Shown: positions 1 through 7,812 of the stretch, piece by piece
Layout: each line of letters starts with the position of its first letter
Numbering within the stretch: position 1 is the first letter of the stretch
From: an uncultured Ruminococcus sp.
Lineage (GTDB): Bacteria; Bacillota; Clostridia; Oscillospirales; Acutalibacteraceae
Assembly (NCBI GenBank): GCA_902784855.1
Contig: CACZWQ010000003.1
Coordinates: forward strand, 1-37,422
Direction of reading: 5' to 3'
Length of the DNA stretch: 37,422 bases
Notes under the pieces: model-generated
What the model was told of the DNA's origin: nothing
Seen by the model: the letters and a program-made list of their open reading frames with translations, nothing else
The model's database searches: none
Made by a program: the position numbers and the translations under genes

Positions 1-1175
1 TTGAGCTCCTCTGCCTCTCCCTTTTTATATGCCTGCGCGATCGCGCGCGGGTCAAGCCGCAGCGGGCAGTGGTTCAGGCACGCGCCGCAGTTGATGCAGG
101 GCGTGGTCTTGGGGGGACGCGCCTCCCTTTCATCCATCGCGACGATGGCGTTGGTGTTTTTGAGGATCGGCGCACTCAGATCGGGCACGGCGATGCCCAT
201 CATGGGGCCGCCGTAGAGCACCTTGGCAGGCTCGCTTTTGCAGCCGCCCGCGCTCGCGAGGACATCCTCGATCGGGGTGCCGATGGGCGCGATGACGTTC
301 TTCGGCGTCTTTACCGCCGAGCCGTCGACGGTCAGGCATTTTTCGACCAGCGGCATGCCTGTTTCGATATATTTCGCGATGAAGGCGAGGGTGGTGACGT
401 TGATGACGACCACGCCCACATCCAGCGGCAGGCCGCCCTGCGGGATCATCCTGCCGAGGGTGTTGTAGACCAGCACCTTCTCGCCGCCCTGCGGGTACAT
501 CGCGGGCAGCACCTTCACCTCGACGCCGTCGGTTTCGGAAGCGAGCGCCTGCGCCTTTTGGATCGCCTCGGGCTTGTTGTTCTCGATGCCGATGACGAAG
601 CGCTTGATGTGCAGGTATCGCTTCAGCAGCTCAATGCCCGCGAACACATCGTCCGCGCGGTCGATCAGGGTGCGGGTGTCCGAGGTGATGTAGGGCTCGC
701 ACTCGGCGGCATTGATGACCACCGCGTCCGCCGCGTTGACGTCGTTGTTGAAGCTGAACTTCACAAAGGTCGGAAAGCCCGCGCCGCCCAAGCCGACCGA
801 GCCGCTGCGGCGCACCGCCTCGACAAAGCTGTTGAGGTCATGCACGTCGGGCGGCGTGACCTCGTCGGAGATCTCCTGCAAGCCGTCCGTCTCGATGACG
901 ACCATGGGCACCTTCATACCCATCGAGGTGGTCATCTCGTCGATCTTCTGCACTTTGCCGGAGACGCTTGAATGAATGGGCGCGGAAATATATCCGTCCG
1001 CCTCGGCAATCAGCTGCCCCACCTTGACCGCGTCGCCGCGCTTGACGATGAGCTTGGCGGGTCTGCCGATGTGCATGGACATCGGGATCGTCACCAGCTT
1101 CGGAACGGGGATGCGCTCGGGCGCACAGCCTGCCGTGTTTTTCTTATGAGGTACATGGATACCCTTTAATTTCAT
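1..1175 (-). CDS. rnfC: Electron transport complex subunit RnfC (3' part beyond window)
   Basis: RnfC is the peripheral NADH/flavin/Fe-S subunit of the membrane Rnf complex, which couples ferredoxin:NAD+ electron transfer to ion pumping. The 391 codons visible begin MKLKGIHVPHKKNT. They include the complex I 51-kDa-like nucleotide/flavin motif LGGAGFPTFVKF around residues 130-145 and the first ferredoxin-type cluster CINCGACLNHCP near residues 357-368. The second cluster and the C-terminus lie left of base 1. The start is set by AGGAGGAG a few bases before the ATG at 1175. Other rnf genes are expected to the left, because rnfC is normally the first gene of the operon. The long plus-strand frames here are its antisense shadow. 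Identification is firm. Confidence 0.95.
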   Translation of the reverse strand, partial: MKLKGIHVPHKKNTAGCAPERIPVPKLVTIPMSMHIGRPAKLIVKRGDAVKVGQLIAEADGYISAPIHSSVSGKVQKIDEMTTSMGMKVPMVVIETDGLQEISDEVTPPDVHDLNSFVEAVRRSGSVGLGGAGFPTFVKFSFNNDVNAADAVVINAAECEPYITSDTRTLIDRADDVFAGIELLKRYLHIKRFVIGIENNKPEAIQKAQALASETDGVEVKVLPAMYPQGGEKVLVYNTLGRMIPQGGLPLDVGVVVINVTTLAFIAKYIETGMPLVEKCLTVDGSAVKTPKNVIAPIGTPIEDVLASAGGCKSEPAKVLYGGPMMGIAVPDLSAPILKNTNAIVAMDEREARPPKTTPCINCGACLNHCPLRLDPRAIAQAYKKGEAEEL

Positions 1176-1270
1176 ACTACTCCTCCTCCGTCGCCGCCGC
1201 ACTCGGGGCGGAAACGGCAAAGCGACGCGCTTTACCGCCTGCGGCAACAGTAAAATAGGCATATGTCATT

Positions 1271-1299
1271 ATTTTACCACAGAATCCGGCGGCAGCCAA
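1271..1299 (-). promoter_or_regulatory. Promoter of rnfC
   Basis: On the minus strand TTGGCT (1294-1299) and TAAAAT (1271-1276) are separated by 17 bp. They lie about 100 bp before the rnfC start and face away from the Crp/Fnr-type gene. Confidence 0.6.
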
Positions 1300-1300
1300 T

Positions 1301-1344
1301 GTACAGATTACACAAGGGTTAAAAAACTTTTTGTGCAATTGTAC
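1301..1344. promoter_or_regulatory. Inverted repeat between divergent promoters, candidate operator
   Basis: GTACAGATTACACAA (1301-1315) and TTGTGCAATTGTAC (1331-1344) are near-perfect inverted copies separated by a 15-bp AT-rich spacer. The repeat lies between the rnfC promoter and the promoter of the Crp/Fnr-type regulator. A site for that regulator is a reasonable inference, but no known box was matched exactly. Confidence 0.4.
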
Positions 1345-1387
1345 TATTTTTTGCGAGTGATATCATCTTGCTTTCTGCAAAAAGGCG

Positions 1388-1415
1388 TTGCATTTGCAAA
1401 AATATATGCTATAAT
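1388..1415 (+). promoter_or_regulatory. Promoter of the Crp/Fnr-type regulator gene
   Basis: TTGCAT (1388-1393) and a perfect TATAAT (1410-1415) are 16 bp apart, ending about 30 bp before the ATG at 1447. It probably also drives azlC-azlD-mntP, since no other clear promoter was seen between these genes. Confidence 0.7.
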
Positions 1416-1446
1416 AGAGAGGTATCAAACCAAAGGGAGGAACGAC

Positions 1447-2151
1447 ATGGAGAGCTATCAGACCCTGTTAAACAAAGGAACCCTCGCCTTGATCCACCGC
1501 CACCCGCTGTTTACCAACATGACCGACAGCGAGATCGTCGAATATCTCTCTACGGTCAAGCCCGGGGTCATCGAGATGGAGCCGTCACAGCGCATCACGG
1601 TCGAGCCGGGCTTCAAGCGCCGTCTGGGCGTCGTCATCGAGGGCGTCGTGCGCGTGCTGACCGTCGACTACGGCGGCAACAAGACCATCATCAACGTCCT
1701 GCAGGATCACGGCAACGTTGGCACCATGCAATTCATGGCGGATCACTACAACATGCTGTTCGAGATCGTCGCCGACACGGCGAGCCGCGTCATCATGTTC
1801 GACGCCGACGACTTTCTCAAGCCCATCACGGGCATCGAGCGGATCCAGTACACGGTGCTGGTCAACCTGATGGTCTCCCAGCGGCAGCTCTTCATCACCC
1901 TTTCGGAGCATCTTGTCTGCCTCTCGCAGAAGAACATCCGCGACAAGCTGCTGCACTATTTGCAGATCCGCAGCGAAAAGGCGCATTCCTATGAATTTGA
2001 CATCCCGCTGTCGCGCGAGGATCTGGCGGCATATCTGGCGGTCGACCGCGCGTCGCTTTCACGCTCGCTGGGCGAGCTGCGCCGCGAGGGCATTCTCGAG
2101 TTCCGCAAGAATCATTTTAAGATCCTCAGCACACAGCATTTTCAATATTGA
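1447..2151 (+). CDS. Crp/Fnr family transcriptional regulator
   Basis: A 234-residue cytoplasmic regulator with an N-terminal cyclic-nucleotide-binding-like beta domain (about residues 20-130), a long dimerisation helix (130-175) and a C-terminal winged helix (188-228) carrying SREDLAAYLAVDRASLSRSL, typical of Crp/Fnr proteins. There is no cysteine set for an Fnr Fe-S cluster, so oxygen sensing by that route is unlikely and the effector is unknown. The start at 1447 follows GGGAGG with good spacing; the frame is open further upstream but overlaps the promoter. It faces rnfC across a dyad and is followed after 13 bp by azlC, so it may control either side. Confidence 0.88.
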   Translation: MESYQTLLNKGTLALIHRHPLFTNMTDSEIVEYLSTVKPGVIEMEPSQRITVEPGFKRRLGVVIEGVVRVLTVDYGGNKTIINVLQDHGNVGTMQFMADHYNMLFEIVADTASRVIMFDADDFLKPITGIERIQYTVLVNLMVSQRQLFITLSEHLVCLSQKNIRDKLLHYLQIRSEKAHSYEFDIPLSREDLAAYLAVDRASLSRSLGELRREGILEFRKNHFKILSTQHFQY

Positions 2152-2164
2152 TCGGGTGAATACG

Positions 2165-2872
2165 ATGAGAAAAAAATCCTTTAAACGCGCCTTCCGCGAC
2201 AGCCTGCCCATCATGGCGGGATATCTGGCGCTGGGCATCGGCTACGGCGTGCTGCTGCAAAGCAAGGGCTACAGCTTTTGGTGGGCGATCCTGATGAGCT
2301 GCACCATGTTCGCAGGCTCGGGGCAGTACGCGGGCGTTGACTTTATGGCGAGCGGCGCTTCGCTGCTGACCACCGCCTTTATGACGCTCATCATCAACTG
2401 CCGCCACTTTTTCTACGGTGTGTCGCTGCTCGACAAATACCGCGGCACGGGCATCTTCAAGCCCTATCTGATCTTCGGGCTGACCGACGAGACCTACTCC
2501 ATCACCGCGACGGTGAAATTGGAAAAGGATATCAGCCCCAAGCACTACTACTTCTTTTTGACCGCCCTCAACCACAGCTACTGGATCACGGGCTGCGTGC
2601 TGGGCGCGGTGCTGGGCATGTTTTTGCCGTTTTCGGGCGAGGGCGTCGACTACGCGATGACCGCCCTGTTCATCGTCATCATGGTGGAGCAGTGGCTCGA
2701 CACCAAGGAGCATCTGCCCGCCATCCTCGGCGCGGTCACCACGCTGGTCTGTCTGGTGGTGTTCGGCGCGCAATACTTCATCGTGCCCGCGCTCTTCCTG
2801 ATCGCGGCGGAGATGGTGATCTTCCGCAAGAAGCTCGACAAAACAACGGAGGAGGCGCATGAGCATGACTGA
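2165..2872 (+). CDS. azlC: AzlC family branched-chain amino acid exporter, large subunit
   Basis: A 235-residue polytopic membrane protein. AzlC with the small subunit AzlD forms an exporter of branched-chain amino acids or their analogues. The family N-terminus (FRDSLPIMAGYLALGIGYG), the segment MFAGSGQY and several hydrophobic helices across the whole length are visible. Length fits the family at about 230 residues. The ATG at 2165 comes 13 bp after the regulator's stop codon, so the two are likely cotranscribed. The end overlaps azlD by 14 bp, as is usual for this pair. Confidence 0.92.
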   Translation: MRKKSFKRAFRDSLPIMAGYLALGIGYGVLLQSKGYSFWWAILMSCTMFAGSGQYAGVDFMASGASLLTTAFMTLIINCRHFFYGVSLLDKYRGTGIFKPYLIFGLTDETYSITATVKLEKDISPKHYYFFLTALNHSYWITGCVLGAVLGMFLPFSGEGVDYAMTALFIVIMVEQWLDTKEHLPAILGAVTTLVCLVVFGAQYFIVPALFLIAAEMVIFRKKLDKTTEEAHEHD

Positions 2873-3191
2873 TCTGCATCCGCTGTGGCAGGTGCTCGTG
2901 ATGGCGGCTGTGATCGCCTTTACGCGCTTTCTGCCGTTTCTGGCATTCCCCGAGGGGAGGCGTCGCCCGCGGGTGATCACATATTTGGGCAGTGTGCTGC
3001 CATATGCTATTATCGGCATGCTGGTGGTGTACTGCTTCAAGGGCGTTTCGGTGTTTACCTACCCCTACGGCCTGCCCGAGCTGATCGCGGCAGCATTCGT
3101 GGTGGGCATGCATGTCTGGCTGCGCAATACCTTGGTCAGCGTATTCGGCGGCGTCGCCGTCTATATGATATTGGTGCAGCTGGTGTTCTGA
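2859..3191 (+). CDS. azlD: AzlD family branched-chain amino acid exporter, small subunit
   Basis: A 110-residue membrane protein with three or four hydrophobic segments and the family-typical [12 protein letters not shown] region near residues 22-33. It is the partner of AzlC. The start lies inside the azlC end, preceded by GGAGG, which suggests translational coupling. Substrates are known for the family only in broad terms. Confidence 0.92.
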   Translation: MSMTDLHPLWQVLVMAAVIAFTRFLPFLAFPEGRRRPRVITYLGSVLPYAIIGMLVVYCFKGVSVFTYPYGLPELIAAAFVVGMHVWLRNTLVSVFGGVAVYMILVQLVF

Positions 3192-3235
3192 GCACGGCGC
3201 ACCGGAGAACCATTTCGGATAAAAGAGGGAGAGCT

Positions 3236-3796
3236 ATGGGAATTTGGGAAATCTTTCTTCTCGCGGTCGGCTTGTCGATGGACGCCTTTGCGGTGTCGGT
3301 CTGCAAGGGTCTGTCGGTGCAGCGGCTCAAGCCGCGCCACGGCGCGATCTGCGGCGCATATTTCGGCGGGTTTCAGGCGCTGATGCCGCTGATCGGCTGG
3401 CTGCTGGGCAGGCAGTTTGAGAGCCTGATCAAAAATATCGACCACTGGATCGCCTTTGTGCTGCTGGTGCTCATCGGCGCGAACATGGTGCGCGAATCCT
3501 TCGGCAAGGACGAGGAGGTCAACGACTCCTTTTCGTTCAAGACGATGCTGCCCTTGGCGGTCGCCACCAGCATCGACGCGCTCGCGGTCGGCGTGACCTT
3601 CGCGTTTCTCGACGTCAATATCTGGATCGCGATCGCCCTGATCGGCGTGACGACCTTCACGCTCTCCGCCGTGGGCGTCAAGATCGGCAACGTGTTCGGC
3701 GCGAAGTATAAGTCCAAGGCGGAGCTGGCAGGCGGCATCATCCTCATCGCCCTCGGCATCAAGATCCTGATCGAACACCTATTCTTCAACGCCTAA
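3236..3796 (+). CDS. mntP: Manganese efflux pump MntP
   Basis: A 186-residue membrane protein of the MntP (formerly DUF204) family, which exports Mn2+. Two internally similar halves each carry the family signature with an acidic residue in a membrane helix: [13 protein letters not shown] near the N-terminus and [15 protein letters not shown] in the middle. Six hydrophobic helices can be traced. The ATG at 3236 follows AGAGGGAGAG. The 44-bp gap from azlD is too short for a yybP-ykoY manganese riboswitch and none was seen, so it is probably expressed as the last gene of the azl operon. Confidence 0.93.
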   Translation: MGIWEIFLLAVGLSMDAFAVSVCKGLSVQRLKPRHGAICGAYFGGFQALMPLIGWLLGRQFESLIKNIDHWIAFVLLVLIGANMVRESFGKDEEVNDSFSFKTMLPLAVATSIDALAVGVTFAFLDVNIWIAIALIGVTTFTLSAVGVKIGNVFGAKYKSKAELAGGIILIALGIKILIEHLFFNA

Positions 3797-3811
3797 GTAT
3801 CAAAGCATTAC

Positions 3812-3877
3812 GGCGAAGCCAATTCATGCCAAAGGCAATTCATGGCGAAGCCAATTCATGACCGAAGGTCAACTCAT
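3812..3877. repeat. Four-unit array of mini-hairpins spaced by AATTCAT
   Basis: Four small palindromes follow one another: GGCGAAGCC (3812-3820), GCCAAAGGC (3828-3836), GGCGAAGCC (3844-3852) and GACCGAAGGTC (3860-3870). Each is followed by AATTCAT or AACTCAT. The period is 16 bp. Stem bases change in pairs between units while the GAA/AAA loop and the linker stay fixed. Function unknown. Confidence 0.75.
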
Positions 3878-3888
3878 TTTTGCCAAAC

Positions 3889-3937
3889 AAAAAAAGCCTC
3901 TATTCCCGCGCTCAACTTTGAACGCGGGAATAAAAGC
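3889..3937 (-). terminator. Intrinsic terminator of the TrpB2-like gene
   Basis: Read on the minus strand, GCTTTTATTCCCGCG (3937-3923) can pair with CGCGGGAATAGAGGC (3910-3896) as a 15-bp stem with two G-U pairs around a 12-nt loop. Seven T residues (3895-3889) follow directly. It lies about 145 bp downstream of the TrpB2-like stop codon. Confidence 0.8.
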
Positions 3938-4069
3938 ATAATCAACAAAAAACATGTGATGCGCGGATTGAGTCGAGCGTCACGCTCGCGGTCGGCTTTG
4001 AACGCGGGAATAAAAGCATAATCTATCAAAAACTTATGATGCGCGGATTGGGTCGAGCGTCACGCTCGC
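3916..4069. repeat. Two 74-bp direct repeats, 80-bp period
   Basis: Bases 3916-3989 and 3996-4069 are nearly identical, both starting CTTTGAACGCGGGAATAAAA and ending with the palindromic GAGCGTCACGCTCG. The first copy includes one arm of the neighbouring terminator, and the second repeats that arm without its partner. This looks like a recent tandem duplication in the spacer after the TrpB2-like gene. Confidence 0.85.
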
Positions 4070-4081
4070 CACGTCACGTTC

Positions 4082-5464
4082 CTAAAAGTTCTCTTCGACT
4101 ACGGGCAGCTTGCTGATGCTTTCCGCCAGCTCCTCGTCGGTGGGGATGTAGTCGGTCATCTCGCCGTCGTTGAACTTCTCATAGGCGACCATGTCGAAGT
4201 AACCCGTGCCGGTGAGGCCGAAGACGATGGTCTTCTCCTCGCCCGTCTCCTTGCACTTGAGCGCCTCGTCGACCGCGACGCGGATGGCGTGGCTGGACTC
4301 GGGAGCGGGAAGGATGCCCTCGACGCGCGCGAACTGCTCGGCTGCCTTGAACACCTCTGTCTGCTCGACGCTGGTCGCTTCCATCAGACCGTCGTGATAG
4401 AGCTGGGACAGGGTGCTGCTCATGCCGTGATAGCGCAAGCCGCCCGCATGGTTGGCGGAGGGGATGAAGCCCGAGCCGAGGGTGTACATCTTGGCGAGCG
4501 GGCATACCATGCCGGTATCGCAGAAGTCATAGGCGAACTTGCCGCGTGTGAAGCTGGGGCAGGATGCCGGCTCGACGGCGATGATGCGGTAATCCGCCTC
4601 GCCGCGGAGCTTTTCGCCCATGAACGGGGAGATCAGGCCGCCGAGGTTGGAGCCGCCGCCCGCGCAGCCGATGATGATGTCGGGCTTGACGCCGAGCTTG
4701 TCGAGCGCGGTCTTAGTCTCGAGACCGATGATGCTCTGGTGCAGGAGCACCTGATTGAGCACGCTGCCGAGCACATAGCGGTAACCCTCGGTATGAGTCG
4801 CCACCTCGACCGCCTCGGAGATGGCGCAGCCGAGAGAGCCGGTGGTGCCGGGATGCTCGGCGAGGATCTTCTTGCCGATCTCGGTCGTCATCGAGGGAGA
4901 CGGGGTGACCGACGCGCCGTAGGTGCGCATGACCTCGCGGCGGAAGGGCTTCTGCTCATAGCTGACCTTGACCATGTAGACCTTGCAGTCGAGTCCGAAG
5001 TAGGAGCAAGCCATGGACAGCGCCGTGCCCCACTGACCGGCGCCGGTCTCGGTGGTCACGCCCTTGAGACCCTGCTTTTTGGCGTAGTACGCCTGCGCGA
5101 TCGCGGAGTTGAGCTTGTGGCTGCCGCTGGTGTTGTTGCCCTCGAATTTGTAGTAGATCTTGGCGGGTGTATCGAGCGCCTTCTCCAAGAAGTAGGCGCG
5201 GATCAGGGGAGACGGACGGTACATTTTGTAGAAGTCCTGAATCTCCTCGGGAATGTCAATGAAGGCGTCGGTGACGTTGAGCTCCTGCGCGATCAGCTCG
5301 TCGCAGAATACGGGAGAAAGCTCCTCGGCGGTCATCGGCTTATGGGTCGCGGGATTGAGCAGCGGCGCGGGCTTGTTCTTCATATCGGCGCGAACGTTAT
5401 ACCATTGTGTGGGGATCTCGCTTTCGTCAAGGTAAGTCTTGTAGGGGATCTTGTTTTCTTTCAT
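4082..5464 (-). CDS. Tryptophan synthase beta-like enzyme, TrpB2 type
   Basis: A 460-residue PLP enzyme that would condense indole with serine to give tryptophan. The PLP lysine is in SGSHKLN (K117), the catalytic glutamate in ETGAGQWG (E139), and the phosphate-binding loop is GCAGGGSNLGG. The N-terminal extension and the length of about 450 residues fit the TrpB2 group rather than classic TrpB (about 400 residues), and no trpA or other trp gene is adjacent. TrpB2 proteins often work without an alpha subunit, which suggests indole salvage here (inference). The ATG at 5464 is preceded by AAAGGAG; a further 22 in-frame upstream codons lack a ribosome site. A tryptophan T-box controls it and an intrinsic terminator follows. 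Confidence 0.92.
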   Translation of the reverse strand: MKENKIPYKTYLDESEIPTQWYNVRADMKNKPAPLLNPATHKPMTAEELSPVFCDELIAQELNVTDAFIDIPEEIQDFYKMYRPSPLIRAYFLEKALDTPAKIYYKFEGNNTSGSHKLNSAIAQAYYAKKQGLKGVTTETGAGQWGTALSMACSYFGLDCKVYMVKVSYEQKPFRREVMRTYGASVTPSPSMTTEIGKKILAEHPGTTGSLGCAISEAVEVATHTEGYRYVLGSVLNQVLLHQSIIGLETKTALDKLGVKPDIIIGCAGGGSNLGGLISPFMGEKLRGEADYRIIAVEPASCPSFTRGKFAYDFCDTGMVCPLAKMYTLGSGFIPSANHAGGLRYHGMSSTLSQLYHDGLMEATSVEQTEVFKAAEQFARVEGILPAPESSHAIRVAVDEALKCKETGEEKTIVFGLTGTGYFDMVAYEKFNDGEMTDYIPTDEELAESISKLPVVEENF

Positions 5465-5530
5465 GGTGGTTTTCTCCTTTGTAAATAGTTTTGTTGAGTC
5501 CGTCGGGAGCGTGTCGCTGCACGCGGTCAC

Positions 5531-5863
5531 AAAAACAAAAAACCTGTCCCGACGTTATGCCGGGACAGGAATCATTCCTGCGGTGCCACCCTGCTTGACG
5601 TAAAGCTACGCCCTCTCAACGCGCACTGACATGCGCTGACCCGTGTGACGGCAGGTCAAGCCGTCTCCCATACTCTGCACACCGCTGCGTCTCGCTCCGT
5701 CGCGTCTCGCTCTGTCACGTTTCCGCCCGTTACTCGCCGCCCGGCCGCATTTCTGTTTGCCCTCGGAAGTCCATTCAAACCCGCGCCCTCTGCCGCGATC
5801 TCACCATCCGCGACTCTCTTGGAGAGAAGCTGTCGAGCTCTACTCACTCTTCCTCATCGGTTT
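5531..5863 (-). promoter_or_regulatory. Tryptophan-specific T-box leader
   Basis: On the minus strand the leader has a stem I region with AAGAGAGTCGCGGATGGTGAGA, the specifier context GAATGGACTTCCGAGG with TGG (Trp codon) at 5773-5771, and the T-box antiterminator core GGTGGCACCGC (5590-5580). A terminator follows: CCTGTCCCG / CGGGACAGG stem (5569-5561 with 5551-5543) and a T-rich tail (5542-5531). Uncharged tRNA-Trp should stabilise the antiterminator and switch on the TrpB2-like gene. The codon assignment follows the usual GAA-NNN-AC context of T-boxes. Confidence 0.93.
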
Positions 5864-5869
5864 ACACAC

Positions 5870-5898
5870 ATTTTACTACTGAGGTTGGTGTTTGTCAA
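5870..5898 (-). promoter_or_regulatory. Promoter of the T-box/TrpB2 transcript
   Basis: A perfect TTGACA (5898-5893) and TAAAAT (5875-5870) are separated by 17 bp, placing the transcript start near 5863, at the beginning of the T-box stem I. Confidence 0.8.
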
Positions 5899-5930
5899 TA
5901 GTTTTTTTGTGAAAAATCGTCGTTCTTTAG

Positions 5931-5968
5931 GAAAAATATCGCCCGCCTGCGGTTTCGCAGAGCGGGCG
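5931..5968 (-). terminator. Terminator of aspS
   Basis: On the minus strand CGCCCGC (5968-5962) pairs with GCGGGCG (5946-5940), with an inner CTGCG/CGCAG stem, followed by ATATTTTTCC. It begins 6 bp after the aspS stop codon. Confidence 0.75.
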
Positions 5969-5973
5969 CTTTG

Positions 5974-7719
5974 TTATCTCAGCTTGATGTGTACCTCGCG
6001 CAATTGCTGCTCGGTGACCTCTCCCGGTGAACCGAGGAGCACGTCCTGCGCGTTGGAATTCATCGGGAACGCGATGACCTCGCGGATGTTCTCCTCTCCC
6101 GTGAGGAGCATGAGCATGCGGTCAACGCCCGGCGCCATGCCCGCGTGCGGCGGCGCGCCGTACTGGAAGGCGTTGTACAGCGCCGAGAACTTCGCTTTCA
6201 GATCATCCTCGGAATAACCCGCCATCTCAAACGCTTTCTTCATGATCTCGATGTCGTGGTTGCGCACCGCGCCCGACGACAGCTCGACGCCGTTGCAGAC
6301 AATGTCGTACTGATAGGCGAGGATCGTCTCGGGGTCTTGGCTGTTGAGCGCCTCCAAGCCGCCCTGCGGCATGGAGAACGGGTTGTGCGTAAAGATGATC
6401 TTGCCGTCATCGTCGCGCTCGAACATCGGGAAGTCCACGATGAAGCACAGCTCAAAGCGGCTCTTGTCGATCAGGTTCAGACGCTCGGCGACCTCGGTGC
6501 GGATCTGTCCCGCCAGCTTGGGCGCTTCGGCTGCGGTGTCGGCGATGAAGTAGATCACGTCGCCCGCCTTGGCGCCGTTGCGGGAAATCAGCTCCTCGCG
6601 GTCACCCGGCTTGAGGAACTTGTCGATGGGTCCGTCAAAGGTGAGATCGTCGTTGACCTTGACATAGCCCAAGCCCTTCATGCCGATGGACAGGGCGAAC
6701 TCCTCCATGCGCTTGAACCACTTCTTGCTCTGCGCGGCAGCGCCCGGCACGTTGATCGAGCGCACGCACTTTTTGCGGAAGGGCGCGAAATCGGTCTCGG
6801 CGAACATGTCGCTGATCTCGACGATCTCGAGCGGGTTGCGCAAATCGGGCTTGTCGGTGCCGTATTTCAGCATGGACTCGGCAAAGGGAATGCGGCGAAA
6901 CGGCGGCTTGCTGACCGCCTTGTCGGTGAACGCGGAGAAGGTCTCATAGAGCACCTGCTCGGCGACGTCGAACACATCCTCCTGCGTGGCGAACGCCATC
7001 TCGAAGTCGAGCTGATAGAACTCGCCCGGCGAACGGTCGGCGCGCGCGTCCTCGTCGCGGAAGCAGGGAGCGATCTGGAAATATTTGTCAAAGCCCGATA
7101 CCATCAACAGCTGCTTGAAGATCTGGGGCGCCTGCGGCAGGGCGTAGAACTTGCCCTTGTGCTTGCGGCTGGGGATCAGATAGTCGCGCGCACCCTCGGG
7201 AGACGAGGTGGAGAGGATGGGGGTGTTGATCTCGGTAAAGCCCAGCTCGGTCATCTTGCTGCGCAGGAAGGAAACCACTTGGGAGCGGAACATAATATTG
7301 CGGTGCACCTTGGGGTTGCGCAGGTCGAGGAAGCGGTATTTCAGGCGCACATCCTCGCCCGTATTGGTGGACGTGGCAACCTCAAAGGGCAGGACGTTTT
7401 TGCACTTGCCCAGCACGGTGATGTCCTCGGTGTGCACCTCGACCATGCCCGTGGCGATCTTTTTGTTGACGGTCTCCTCGTCGCGGCGAACGACCTCGCC
7501 GCCGAGGGTGACGGTGCACTCCTTGTTGATGCCCTTCAAGAGCCTGTCGTCGTGGACGACGACCTGCAGCACGCCGTACTGGTCGCGGATATCGAGGAAC
7601 ATGACGCCGCCGTGATCGCGGATGTTCTCGACCCAGCCGGCGACGCGCACCTGCTGACCGATGTTTTCTTCTCTTAATTCGCCGCAGCTGACGGTGCGGT
7701 ATTCATTCGGTTTTATCAT
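5974..7719 (-). CDS. aspS: Aspartate--tRNA ligase
   Basis: A 581-residue class II aminoacyl-tRNA synthetase of the bacterial type. Domains in order: N-terminal OB-fold anticodon-binding domain (RVAGWVENIRDHGG from about residue 27), catalytic motif 2 (FRDEDARADRSPGEFYQLD), the bacterial GAD insertion in the middle, and motif 3 near the C-terminus (GMAPGVDRMLMLL). The start at 7719 follows GAAAGGA, and the upstream in-frame codons lack a ribosome site. A gatCAB operon lies about 3 kb away. Whether this AspRS also charges tRNA-Asn for amidation cannot be told from the sequence alone. It is transcribed alone from its own promoter. Confidence 0.97.
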   Translation of the reverse strand: MIKPNEYRTVSCGELREENIGQQVRVAGWVENIRDHGGVMFLDIRDQYGVLQVVVHDDRLLKGINKECTVTLGGEVVRRDEETVNKKIATGMVEVHTEDITVLGKCKNVLPFEVATSTNTGEDVRLKYRFLDLRNPKVHRNIMFRSQVVSFLRSKMTELGFTEINTPILSTSSPEGARDYLIPSRKHKGKFYALPQAPQIFKQLLMVSGFDKYFQIAPCFRDEDARADRSPGEFYQLDFEMAFATQEDVFDVAEQVLYETFSAFTDKAVSKPPFRRIPFAESMLKYGTDKPDLRNPLEIVEISDMFAETDFAPFRKKCVRSINVPGAAAQSKKWFKRMEEFALSIGMKGLGYVKVNDDLTFDGPIDKFLKPGDREELISRNGAKAGDVIYFIADTAAEAPKLAGQIRTEVAERLNLIDKSRFELCFIVDFPMFERDDDGKIIFTHNPFSMPQGGLEALNSQDPETILAYQYDIVCNGVELSSGAVRNHDIEIMKKAFEMAGYSEDDLKAKFSALYNAFQYGAPPHAGMAPGVDRMLMLLTGEENIREVIAFPMNSNAQDVLLGSPGEVTEQQLREVHIKLR

Positions 7720-7759
7720 CCAATCTGTCCTTTCACAGCTATTTTGCCTATTCCAACTG

Positions 7760-7788
7760 ATTATATCACAAAACTGCGGGGCAATCAA
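7760..7788 (-). promoter_or_regulatory. Promoter of aspS
   Basis: TTGATT (7788-7783) and perfect TATAAT (7765-7760) with a 17-bp spacer, about 40 bp before the aspS start. Confidence 0.75.
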
Positions 7789-7807
7789 GTTTTTTTTGCA
7801 GCCCCGC
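7776..7807 (-). terminator. Hairpin after rqcH, possible terminator overlapping the aspS promoter
   Basis: On the minus strand GCGGGGC (7807-7801) and GCCCCGC (7782-7776) form a perfect 7-bp stem with an 18-nt loop, followed by AGTTTTG. It begins 5 bp after the rqcH stop. The loop contains the -35 box of aspS. The weak T tract makes it only a moderate terminator. Confidence 0.45.
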
Positions 7808-7812
7808 GCAAG

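Noticed and set aside
69-971. Long plus-strand frame opposite rnfC
   Set aside because: Antisense shadow of a GC-rich gene. The minus strand encodes clear RnfC motifs, and the plus frame is rich in Arg/Ala/Asp/His/Val without any domain.
3192-3235. Manganese riboswitch (yybP-ykoY) before mntP
   Set aside because: The gap is only 44 bp and has no riboswitch-like stems.
3812-4069. CRISPR array
   Set aside because: Units of 16 bp with 7-bp linkers and a two-copy 80-bp repeat lack the unique spacers of a CRISPR, and no cas gene is present.
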